From a virus: DNA of 35,640 nucleotides. Below, piece after piece: positions 1 to 5,907 of the stretch; the first letter of the stretch is position 1, and every line of letters begins with the position of its first letter. The stretch lies in IMG/VR virus record IMGVR_UViG_3300033144_003964, positions 1 through 35,640 of that record; one strand, written 5' to 3'. Both the position numbers and the translations under genes were made by a program. The notes beneath the pieces were generated by a model. It saw only the letters and a program-made list of their open reading frames with translations, did not search any database and was not told the origin of the DNA.

Positions 1-7
1 AATAAAT

Positions 8-82
8 TGCCCTGTAGCTCAGTCTGGACAGAGCACTCGGCTACGGACCGAGATGTCGGAGGTTCGAATCCTTTGAGGGGTG
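8..82 (+). tRNA. tRNA-Arg (ACG), imperfect acceptor stem
   Basis: The D-arm (gctc/gagc), anticodon arm (ctcgg, loop ctacgga, ccgag; anticodon ACG) and T-arm (ggagg, ttcgaat, ccttt) are all clear. The acceptor strands (8-14 and 75-81) give only four Watson-Crick pairs out of seven, with mismatches at 1:72, 2:71 and 7:66, unless one base is bulged. CCA is not encoded. Ends are approximate because of the poor stem. Confidence 0.8.
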
Positions 83-95
83 CTGTAAGAATAAC

Positions 96-181
96 GGAGG
101 GGTGTCCGAGTGGTTAAAGGAGCCGGACTGTAAATCCGGTGGTGTTTACCTTCGAAGGTTCGAATCCTTCTCCCTCCACCA
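96..181 (+). tRNA. tRNA-Tyr (GTA)
   Basis: A class II tRNA. The acceptor stem pairs fully (ggagggg with tccctcc, one G-T), the anticodon loop is ctgtaaa (GTA), a long variable arm (ggtg/tacc region) is present, and the T-arm is gaagg/ccttc. Discriminator A178 is followed by an encoded CCA (179-181). It lies 13 nt after the Arg tRNA. Confidence 0.95.
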
Positions 182-206
182 TTTCAAATTGTGAAAGGAT
201 ATGTTA

Positions 207-743
207 ATGGAAGAAAAGTTTCAAGTACAAATTAATGGATGGATTGAAGGTTATAGATTAACAAAAGAATTCATGAATTTATTAGAAACATTAAACAAAA
301 AATATTTCGACGAATTTATGAAATTGGTTAAAAGACACACTCTCGATTGTTATCATTTTATCGAATCAAAGTATATAAATGATATGTTATATACGAGAAT
401 GAAATTATACCATAAAGTGTTATGTGAATTGTTAGACCGTTGTGCTCCAAAAGGATATTACTTCGGATTGAGTAATAACAATTTAACGTCATTATATGGT
501 GATATTTATGGATATTGGAAAGAAGAATATCCAGAAGATAATCTGAGAGGATTAATCACAAAAGAAATTCTGAAAATACGAGATGAAACTAATCAATTTT
601 CAGCATCTTCATTTCGTTGGAGAGGTGATTTTTGGAATTTTTTGAGGAATGAAAATCTTGAATTTTACTTAAATACTAAAAGTGATAAAGATTTATTATC
701 CATATATAGTATGGTTATAAGACAAAATAGTAAACAAGGATGA
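207..743 (+). CDS. Hypothetical protein, 178 aa
   Basis: Function not recognised. The protein is rich in charged and aromatic residues, has no signal peptide, membrane segment or cysteine cluster, and looks mostly helical and soluble. ATG at 201 is possible, but the GAAAGGA ribosome site (193-199) fits better with ATG at 207 (start MEEKF). The gene sits between tRNA-Tyr and tRNA-Pro and ends 11 nt before the latter, so it is probably carried on the same transcript as the tRNAs. Confidence 0.65.
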   Translation: MEEKFQVQINGWIEGYRLTKEFMNLLETLNKKYFDEFMKLVKRHTLDCYHFIESKYINDMLYTRMKLYHKVLCELLDRCAPKGYYFGLSNNNLTSLYGDIYGYWKEEYPEDNLRGLITKEILKIRDETNQFSASSFRWRGDFWNFLRNENLEFYLNTKSDKDLLSIYSMVIRQNSKQG

Positions 744-754
744 TTTAGAAATAA

Positions 755-833
755 CGGAGTATAGCTCAGTCTGGGCAGAGTGCTGGTTTTGGGAACCAGA
801 AGTTCGGAGGTTCAAATCCTCTCCCTGGAGCCA
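755..833 (+). tRNA. tRNA-Pro (TGG), badly paired acceptor stem
   Basis: The anticodon arm (ctggt, loop tttggga, accag; TGG) and T-arm (ggagg, ttcaaat, cctct) are canonical, and the D-arm starts gctcag. The sequence ends with GCCA, matching a discriminator plus CCA. The acceptor strands 755-761 (cggagta) and 823-829 (ccctgga) form only about two pairs. It may be non-functional, edited, recombinant or misread. Confidence 0.72.
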
Positions 834-852
834 TTTATATAAAGGAGAATTT

Positions 853-915
853 ATGTGTTCAGGAAAAAGGAAATGTTGTACTTGTCCGAATAGAAAAAGA
901 TGTAAAGGTAAGTAA
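853..915 (+). CDS. Small Cys/Lys-rich peptide, 20 aa
   Basis: A very short reading frame encodes MCSGKRKCCTCPNRKRCKGK, with five cysteines and nine Lys/Arg residues. It has a good AAAGGAG site at 841-847 and starts 20 nt after tRNA-Pro. The cysteine spacing could bind a metal. Its stop is three bases before the ATG of the HNH gene, so it could also act as a leader that couples translation. Too short for a family assignment. Confidence 0.4.
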   Translation: MCSGKRKCCTCPNRKRCKGK

Positions 916-918
916 CAA

Positions 919-1368
919 ATGTGGAAAATTGAAAAGATTATTCATGATACTGTTTATGATTTGGCAGTGGTTAGAAATCATCCATATGCTCATAAACGAG
1001 ATTATGTATATCTTCATCGAATTGTAATGGAAAATCACCTCAATAGAATTTTAGAACCCGATGAAATTATTCATCACAAGGATGAAAATACTCGAAATAA
1101 CGATATTGATAATTTAGAGTTAATGACACGAAAAGAACATGCCCAACTTCATATGAAAAAGAAGGGTTGTAAAATGGTTAAATTGAAGTGTCCCATGTGT
1201 GGAACTATCTTTATTCGGAAAAGAAAACACACACATCTTGTTAAAAAACAAAATGCAACATTTTGTTCAAGATCATGTAATTCTAAATTTTTACATAATA
1301 AAGTTTCAGTTGGTGTAAATGTCATTGAAGAATTTATTGTATATGGTGGACGTGGCCGAGTGGTTTAG
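919..1368 (+). CDS. HNH homing endonuclease with C-terminal zinc-finger-like segment, 149 aa
   Basis: An HNH_3-type nuclease core spans about residues 30-78: HRIVMENHL, then IIHHKDENTRNN, then NLELMTRKEHAQLH, which is the usual histidine/asparagine layout of free-standing phage homing endonucleases. Residues about 90-125 carry CPMCG and FCSRSC, a treble-clef-like zinc site. The ATG lies next to the stop of the 20-aa peptide and lacks its own strong ribosome site. The last 24 bases run into tRNA-His, and the TAG stop (1366-1368) lies in the tRNA D-arm, suggesting the element inserted upstream of, and now shares bases with, the tRNA gene. Confidence 0.85.
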   Translation: MWKIEKIIHDTVYDLAVVRNHPYAHKRDYVYLHRIVMENHLNRILEPDEIIHHKDENTRNNDIDNLELMTRKEHAQLHMKKKGCKMVKLKCPMCGTIFIRKRKHTHLVKKQNATFCSRSCNSKFLHNKVSVGVNVIEEFIVYGGRGRVV

Positions 1369-1420
1369 GCCCAGGATTGTGGCTCCTGTTACGAGGGTTC
1401 GATTCCCTCCATCCACCCCA
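1345..1420 (+). tRNA. tRNA-His (GTG) with encoded G-1 and CCA
   Basis: The anticodon arm is cagga, loop ttgtggc, tcctg (GTG) and the T-arm is gaggg/ccctc. G1345 can serve as the extra G-1 opposite C1417 (position 73), a hallmark of tRNA-His, and CCA is encoded at 1418-1420. There is one C-A mismatch in the acceptor stem. It overlaps the 3' end of the HNH gene by 24 bases. Confidence 0.92.
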
Positions 1421-1460
1421 GTTTTACTATATTAAAAATCTGAAAGGAGAATAAATATTT

Positions 1461-1652
1461 ATGTTTAAATGGTGTTTGTTTGCTACAGTAATTATGTTAA
1501 TTTTAAATTTAGTAGGAGTTATTGGGATTCCTTGGATTGCCGTATTTGCTCCACTATTGGCATGGTTTGCAATCTTTGTTGTAATATTCGGTGGATTCAG
1601 CCTTATTGTTGGTTTCATTGCTATCATAGGAATCATCAAAAGTAAGTTATAA
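1461..1652 (+). CDS. Small membrane protein, 63 aa
   Basis: The protein is almost wholly hydrophobic, with two predicted transmembrane helices (about residues 5-33 and 35-60) split by a short turn, and only a few charged residues at the ends (MFKW and KSKL). AAAGGAG at 1444-1450 supports the ATG. It lies between tRNA-His and tRNA-Gln. No family recognised. Small phage membrane proteins of this kind can act in superinfection exclusion or lysis, but nothing in the sequence shows that here. Confidence 0.65.
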   Translation: MFKWCLFATVIMLILNLVGVIGIPWIAVFAPLLAWFAIFVVIFGGFSLIVGFIAIIGIIKSKL

Positions 1653-1664
1653 TATTTAGGTTAT

Positions 1665-1740
1665 AGGGGTGTGGTGAAGTCTGGCCAAACACGTTGGGCC
1701 TTGGACCCAGCAATCGGAGGTTCGAATCCTTCCACCCCCG
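1665..1740 (+). tRNA. tRNA-Gln (TTG)
   Basis: The acceptor pairs aggggtg with caccccc (only 1:72 unpaired). The anticodon stem ttggg/cccag encloses loop ccttgga (TTG), and the T-arm is ggagg, ttcgaat, ccttc. CCA is not encoded. A weak or open first pair is normal for tRNA-Gln. Confidence 0.9.
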
Positions 1741-1826
1741 TAATTCCACTATAGAAAGGGGGATGAAAAACGGTTTCACTTTTAATTCAACGATTTAAAA
1801 TTTATCTCTAACTAGGAGGAACTAAA

Positions 1827-2585
1827 ATGAAATTTTGGAAAAAAATTTCTGTATTATTTACCGTATTATGTGTTTCTTTATCTATGACTTTATCAATGCC
1901 TAAACAGGTTGGTGCTGAGAATATGATGGATATCACATTGGATATTTCAAATGTTGATCCTACAGCCGACCAACTTAAAGTGTATTATGATACTCAAGCA
2001 ACACCACCGTTAAATGGGAATGGAGCCACAGCAGGTTCGTCTCCGATTATTCTTTCAGACCCCAATATCACAGAATATACAATTACTGTACCACAAGGAA
2101 TCTACTATGTTGCAGTAAGTGCTGTAGATGATGGTGATGAAGGCCCACTGAGTAGTATTAAAAGATATGAAACAATTGAAGGGTTTCAACCTCAAGTATT
2201 AGGTGTAAACGGTTATGGTGAAGGTGAGACCGTAAATGTTTTACTCGACTTCGAAGGAACTGCATATTTAAATAATGGAAAATTAATTGTGACTTTAAAT
2301 AGTGGTGGTTATATTGAAGTTGATACTATTAATTGGGCATCACAATTGACAATTCCATATACAGTTGGTGCCGGTGAAAATGCAGATCCACTTCAAGTTG
2401 CTGATATTTATTTAGATCCAAACGATCCAGGTGGTGACGTGGAGCTTTATAATAGTGCTATGAAAAATATTTGTACTGATATAGTTATTGGTAGTAACTT
2501 GGGAGATGATCCTAATAACTATATTATTATTGACACGGTTGAACCAACTGCACCTAGTCTGAGTGTAGGTTGTTGTACTAATTAA
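1827..2585 (+). CDS. Secreted adhesin-like protein with FN3-like and Ig-like domains, 252 aa
   Basis: A signal peptide (residues 1-31: KK, a hydrophobic core, then VGA before EN) marks it for export. Residues about 35-115 look like a fibronectin III-type fold (ending EGPLSSIKRYETIEG). Residues about 125-245 follow the pattern of repeated Ig-like domains of bacterial surface adhesins: GETVNVLLDF, LIVTLNSGG, LTIPYTVGAGEN, then IIIDTVEPTAP. Only one such unit is present and the protein ends CCTN. AGGAGG at about 1815-1820 fits the ATG. It is probably made in the infected cell and exported rather than packed in the virion. The domain call is by pattern recognition only. Confidence 0.6.
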   Translation: MKFWKKISVLFTVLCVSLSMTLSMPKQVGAENMMDITLDISNVDPTADQLKVYYDTQATPPLNGNGATAGSSPIILSDPNITEYTITVPQGIYYVAVSAVDDGDEGPLSSIKRYETIEGFQPQVLGVNGYGEGETVNVLLDFEGTAYLNNGKLIVTLNSGGYIEVDTINWASQLTIPYTVGAGENADPLQVADIYLDPNDPGGDVELYNSAMKNICTDIVIGSNLGDDPNNYIIIDTVEPTAPSLSVGCCTN

Positions 2586-2614
2586 TTTACCGGAATGAAA
2601 ATAAATAAATAAAT

Positions 2615-3092
2615 TAGACAGAATGATATTGTCTTACATCAATTATTAATAACAGCTTTGCTTGGTGGAGCTTGAAAGTTGTTAATCTATCAATGATTTG
2701 GCAGAGATAGAAATTGATGGTGAAGCTAATTTATTAATTGATACTATTGAACTAGTGTTAAATAGCCTTAAGCACAATCGATATTTTAGATCCTCATTAT
2801 AGATGGAACAATTGGGTAAGTTCCATATGAAAAGGTTGAAAGATTTTTCAGATTAGTACAAAGACCTTAAAGTACCAATGAGTAATATCGATAGAGAGAT
2901 GGTGGCAAGTCTCGTTTAATATAAACTGCTTATTAATTAATAAATTTTAGCAATATCATTCTGTCTATATTCTCACATTATAAAGAGTGATATTTGTCTC
3001 ACATTGATTAAGAATAACTCGTTAGAAAGGGTGGGAGAGTTATCAATATGAGGGATATTAATGTCGGAGCTTGCAAGATCATTCTTTATAAT
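2615..3092 (+). ncRNA. Large structured non-coding RNA candidate (ROOL/GOLLD-like)
   Basis: The 650-base stretch 2586-3235 holds no credible gene but dense secondary structure. Domain 1 is closed by a perfect 17-bp stem (2615-2631 with 2951-2967). Inside are 2645-2653/2678-2686 (one G-U), 2686-2691/2706-2711, a 9-bp stem 2777-2785/2884-2892 and a 7-bp hairpin 2803-2809/2820-2826. Domain 2 is closed by a 15-bp stem (2977-2991/3078-3092, one G-U), with inner stems 2998-3006/3044-3052 (one C-A mismatch) and 3014-3020/3037-3043. Length, multibranch form and position beside phage tRNAs recall ROOL and GOLLD RNAs; identity is unproven. The remainder, 3093-3235, shows only weak hairpins. Strand is taken from the flanking genes. 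Confidence 0.65.
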
Positions 3093-3235
3093 ACTATTGG
3101 AAGATGATGGTAATCCTTTATCCTAATGGTTAAAGAAAAATGGATATGTTTTTAAATCAAAATGTGATTCAGTTGGCATTATTGCAACTTGATCAATTGA
3201 TATAAAATTATAAATATTATTTGGAGGACCATATT

Positions 3236-3751
3236 ATGAAAGAATTAAAAGGTGATTTATTAACATTAAAAAAAGGATATATTTGCCATCAGGTAAACGT
3301 TGATGGTAAAATGGGTGCTGGCCTAGCACTCCAAATAAAAAATAAATGGCCAGAAGTATTTCAAAAATATAAAGCCCGTTGTGAAATATTTAAAAAACAT
3401 CCTGAAGAATTATTAGGTCAAACTCAAACTATTATGGTCGGTTCAATGTTGGGTATTATCAACGTATTTGGTCAATTTTTATATAGAGATATGAGACCAA
3501 CCAGATATGATGCTGTTGTTGATGCCTTTGAAAAAATCAGTCCATTTCAATTTCTTGATAAAGGTCGTAATCTTTACACTCCAAAATATATGGGTTGTGC
3601 TCTCGGTGGAGGAATTTGGGATATATATTTATCAATTGTTAAATTTTATTTACCAGAGGTTAATGTAGTTGAATTTGAACGTGGAGAAGAAATTTACGAT
3701 CCTCTTCACCACATAGAATGGGGAGGACCGATTCCTAAACCTAATAAATGA
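3236..3751 (+). CDS. Macro-domain protein, probable ADP-ribosyl hydrolase, 171 aa
   Basis: The order of motifs is that of macro domains of the DarG/TARG1/Poa1 type: KGDLLTLKKGYICHQVN at the start, DGKMGAGLALQIKNKWP with the glycine-rich ADP-ribose loop, a YKARC helix, INVFGQ, a PTRYDAV helix, and MGCALGGGIWDIY as the second phosphate loop. Such proteins remove ADP-ribose from proteins or nucleic acids. GGAGG at 3223-3227 places the start at ATG 3236, not at the TTG at 3221. The catalytic residues differ between subgroups and I cannot fix the substrate. It is the first gene after the structured RNA and lies ~1 kb before a NADAR gene that also acts on ADP-ribose. Confidence 0.85.
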   Translation: MKELKGDLLTLKKGYICHQVNVDGKMGAGLALQIKNKWPEVFQKYKARCEIFKKHPEELLGQTQTIMVGSMLGIINVFGQFLYRDMRPTRYDAVVDAFEKISPFQFLDKGRNLYTPKYMGCALGGGIWDIYLSIVKFYLPEVNVVEFERGEEIYDPLHHIEWGGPIPKPNK

Positions 3752-3789
3752 TATTACCTAATATAAACACTATTACGATGGAGATTATT

Positions 3790-3978
3790 ATGAAAATTAT
3801 ATTTATTATTAGAATCATAATTGGAATTTTTTGTTATGGCTGGTTTTGGTATAGTGTTTATCATTTTAACGAAAGAACGGATAAAGAAAAAAAGTGTACA
3901 TTGAAAGATTTTACAATTGAGATTCCAGTAATATGGTTCGTTTTCATAATACAACGTGTTATGATCAAAATTAATTAA
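3790..3978 (+). CDS. Small membrane protein, 62 aa
   Basis: Two hydrophobic stretches (about residues 2-21, and 43-57 with IPVIWFVFII) flank a charged middle (NERTDKEKKCTLKD). A longer frame from 3748 overlaps the macro-domain gene, but the GGAG at about 3779-3782 favours ATG 3790. Function not recognised. Probably co-transcribed with its neighbours. Confidence 0.55.
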   Translation: MKIIFIIRIIIGIFCYGWFWYSVYHFNERTDKEKKCTLKDFTIEIPVIWFVFIIQRVMIKIN

Positions 3979-3990
3979 AGGAAGGATATT

Positions 3991-4179
3991 ATGAATGTTA
4001 AATGTTTATATACGAACTGTGGTAACAATAATAACCAAAAATGTATTAAAGATTCAATATTAATTGGATATACAGGTGGGTGTTTGAATTATAAATCGAA
4101 AGGAAAAAAACCTCTTGATGATTCTTCATATACACCCGGCACACGATATGGATTATTATATCGAAAGAATTTAAAGTAA
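3991..4179 (+). CDS. Small Cys-containing protein, 62 aa
   Basis: The first half has four cysteines in a CLYTNCGNNNNQKC ... GGC pattern that could bind a metal or form disulfides; the second half is short, polar and basic. AAAGGAAGG just before the ATG gives a good ribosome site. It begins 12 nt after the previous gene and ends 5 nt before tRNA-Glu. The pattern resembles short phage and Firmicutes Cys-rich proteins of unknown role. Confidence 0.6.
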   Translation: MNVKCLYTNCGNNNNQKCIKDSILIGYTGGCLNYKSKGKKPLDDSSYTPGTRYGLLYRKNLK

Positions 4180-4184
4180 ATTAT

Positions 4185-4257
4185 GGCCCCATCGTCTAAC
4201 GGATAAGACACAGGACTTTCAATCCTGTAAAGGTGAGTTCGACCCTCCCTGGGGCTA
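4185..4257 (+). tRNA. tRNA-Glu (TTC)
   Basis: The acceptor stem pairs fully (ggcccca with tggggct, one G-T). The anticodon arm is cagga, loop ctttcaa, tcctg (TTC). The T-arm gtgag/ctccc has one mismatch. CCA is not encoded. Confidence 0.93.
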
Positions 4258-4281
4258 CTTAAATATTTGTTTTAAAAGGAG

Positions 4282-4506
4282 TTGATAACAATAGATTTAA
4301 TACGAATAGGTTTTATTATTTGGTTAATATTAGGTGGATTAGTTGGAATGATTATTTTTCCCGAATTGGATGAAATATCTATTTGGAAAATGTTTTTATT
4401 AATGCTAATTTTGGGACCAATTGGTTGGTTGTGTAATATTTTCATGATTGCATTTTTAATATTAATAGGAATATGTGTATTAATAAGAATGATATTTAAA
4501 TTTTAG
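4282..4506 (+). CDS. Small membrane protein, 74 aa (start uncertain)
   Basis: A mostly hydrophobic protein with two to three transmembrane segments (about residues 5-26, 34-48, 50-72). The AAAAGGA site (4274-4280) lies only 1 nt before TTG 4282, which is too close. The next in-frame codons are ATA, so the true start may be a rare ATA or ATT a few codons on. The TAG stop ends on the first base of tRNA-Ala, a one-base overlap. Function not recognised. Confidence 0.5.
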   Translation: MITIDLIRIGFIIWLILGGLVGMIIFPELDEISIWKMFLLMLILGPIGWLCNIFMIAFLILIGICVLIRMIFKF

Positions 4507-4581
4507 GGGCCATAGCTCAGTTTGGGTCAGAGCACCTGCCTTGCAAGCAGGGGGTCGAGAGTTCGAATCCCTTCACCTCCG
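4506..4581 (+). tRNA. tRNA-Ala (TGC), imperfect acceptor stem
   Basis: The D-arm and anticodon arm (cctgc, loop cttgcaa, gcagg; TGC) are clean. The T-arm gagag/ccctt has one A-C mismatch. In the acceptor stem (ggggcca with cacctcc) the outer four pairs form, but positions 5, 6 and 7 do not. CCA is not encoded. The 3' acceptor strand would pair better with the 5' strand of tRNA-Gln. Confidence 0.8.
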
Positions 4582-4602
4582 TATTAATTTTAGAGGAGAA
4601 TT

Positions 4603-4806
4603 ATGGAAATTGGAATAATAATAATTGGAATCTTAACATCATCTATATCTATAGGTTGTGTTATATGGTCTATAATCATAAATCGTCGTACCAAAAAAGA
4701 TGTAAAAAGATTGAATATTAATATTGGAACTAAGACAAGAGCTGAGTGGTTAAATGAAATACGAGAAACTAAATTTAGAGCATATTTAAAAGACAAGGTG
4801 GAATAA
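4603..4806 (+). CDS. Small membrane-anchored protein, 67 aa
   Basis: One N-terminal transmembrane helix (residues 2-27, isoleucine-rich) is followed by a basic, helical cytoplasmic tail (NRRTKKDVKRLN ... AEWLNEIRETKFRAYLKDKVE). AGAGGAG just before the ATG supports the start. It follows tRNA-Ala by 21 nt. Phages often encode such single-helix proteins with an AEWLNEIR-like tail; function unknown. Confidence 0.65.
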   Translation: MEIGIIIIGILTSSISIGCVIWSIIINRRTKKDVKRLNINIGTKTRAEWLNEIRETKFRAYLKDKVE

Positions 4807-4848
4807 TTTATGATCAGAAATTTGTGAAGTTTGAATAGGAGAAATGTT

Positions 4849-5412
4849 ATGTTAAAAACTATCGATCATTTTCATGGAGAAACTGCATATTTATCAAATT
4901 TTTTCAAACGTGCTATGCCCTGGAAAGGTCATTGGTTTCCAACGAGTGAACATGTTTATCATAGTGAAAAAGTCAAAGATAGAATATACAGCCTATAAAA
5001 CAGAATTAATGATTCAAAAAGAAATTGATAGTTACAACCAAAAAATTTATGATAATTGTGATGATTATAATCAGGCAGTTAAAGAATTTTTAGGATATGA
5101 ATGTAGTGCTGGTAAAGCAAAAAGAATATGTAATATTAAAGAATTAAAAAAATATCATATGTTAAAGGAAAATTGGTTTGATATTAATATTCCAATTATG
5201 GAAGAAATCAATTATGTTAAATTTACCTATTTCCATGATATCCGTGACAAGCTCATTGCTACCGGTGATGCCATCATCATTGAAGGTAATTATTGGGGGG
5301 GGGTGATGATTTTTGGGGAATGATTAAAGACCCCATTACCGGTGAATGGAAAGGTAGAAACGAATTAGGTAAAATCCATATGAGAAATAGAGAAAAATTG
5401 TTACATTTATAA
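4849..5412 (+). pseudogene. NADAR-domain protein, interrupted by two frameshifts
   Basis: Frame 1 from ATG 4849 (AGGAGAA upstream) reads MLKTIDHFHGETAYLSNFF, then WFPTSEHVYHSEKVKD, the N-terminal signature of NADAR (YbiA-like) proteins, which act on ADP-ribose-linked substrates. It stops near 4997. A second frame continues with AYKTELMIQKE ... FTYFHDIRDKLIATGDA ... EGNYWG to a run of nine G (5295-5303). The third part, DDFWGMIKDPITGEWKGRNELG ending at 5412, needs one more shift. Together the pieces give the expected full length of about 185 aa. It is either a decayed gene, a phase-variable gene or a read error. It may work with the macro-domain gene upstream. Confidence 0.75.
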
Positions 5413-5423
5413 GGAGAATTACT

Positions 5424-5801
5424 ATGTTATCAAAAAATTATATTCAATTTAACTATGATGGAAATCTTCTAAAATTTTATATAGATAGATCTGACTATGA
5501 TGAAATTCAAAATTGTGTTTCTAACGGTGATGATGATGTTGATGTAGAAATATCTGAATTGGTGGGTTGTTTAACCAATAAACATAATATTAATATTTAT
5601 GATATTCATGGTGAAGACTTTGAAAATGTATTATTATTTTTCAATAATCGATTATACAGAGTGGATAATCTATATATCGATTATTCGTCAGAATTGGATA
5701 GAAAACCAAAAGATGTAATTGAGTTGATATTATTCAAAAACGACGTTCAATGTTTAGTAACAATAAATTGTACTTTAAGTCAACCAATTTATCCAATTTA
5801 G
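5424..5801 (+). CDS. Hypothetical acidic protein, 125 aa
   Basis: Not recognised. The protein is acidic (a GDDDVDVEISE stretch near residues 35-45) with alternating hydrophobic residues suggesting beta strands, and has no signal or membrane segment. AAGGAGA (5410-5416) fits the ATG. It is the last gene before the strong terminator at 5813, so it closes the tRNA-region transcript. Confidence 0.65.
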   Translation: MLSKNYIQFNYDGNLLKFYIDRSDYDEIQNCVSNGDDDVDVEISELVGCLTNKHNINIYDIHGEDFENVLLFFNNRLYRVDNLYIDYSSELDRKPKDVIELILFKNDVQCLVTINCTLSQPIYPI

Positions 5802-5812
5802 TAGTGTTTATA

Positions 5813-5850
5813 AATAAGAGAGGTGATAATAAACCTCTCTTATTTTTTTT
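5813..5850 (+). terminator. Rho-independent terminator
   Basis: A 12-bp perfect stem (5813-5824 with 5833-5844) with an 8-base loop is followed by eight T residues. It separates the tRNA/small-gene region from the virion operon. Confidence 0.93.
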
Positions 5851-5874
5851 GTCTTTTTTCTTAATGATTTACAA

Positions 5875-5890
5875 TGGGAACAAAATAATA
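5875..5890 (+). promoter_or_regulatory. Conserved GGGAACAAAATAATA element (copy 1)
   Basis: The 15-mer at 5876-5890 is identical to one upstream of the tail-tube gene on the - strand (26935-26949), and a 13/15 copy lies upstream of the HAD gene (28252-28266). It lies between a terminator and the ribosome site (5892-5898) of the first virion gene and is preceded by TTACAAT. Probably a phage promoter/start region or leader element. Confidence 0.6.
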
Positions 5891-5907
5891 AAAGGAGGTG
5901 TGGTCAA

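Noticed and set aside
2586-3220. Broken protein-coding gene in the structured RNA region
   Set aside because: All frames have frequent stops, there is no ribosome site, and paired segments account for the sequence better.
5862-5882. Resemblance of TAATGATTTACAATGGGAACA to a T7-type promoter (TAAT ... GGGA)
   Set aside because: The spacing between TAAT and GGG differs from T7 and among the three copies, and no single-subunit RNA polymerase is seen in the window.
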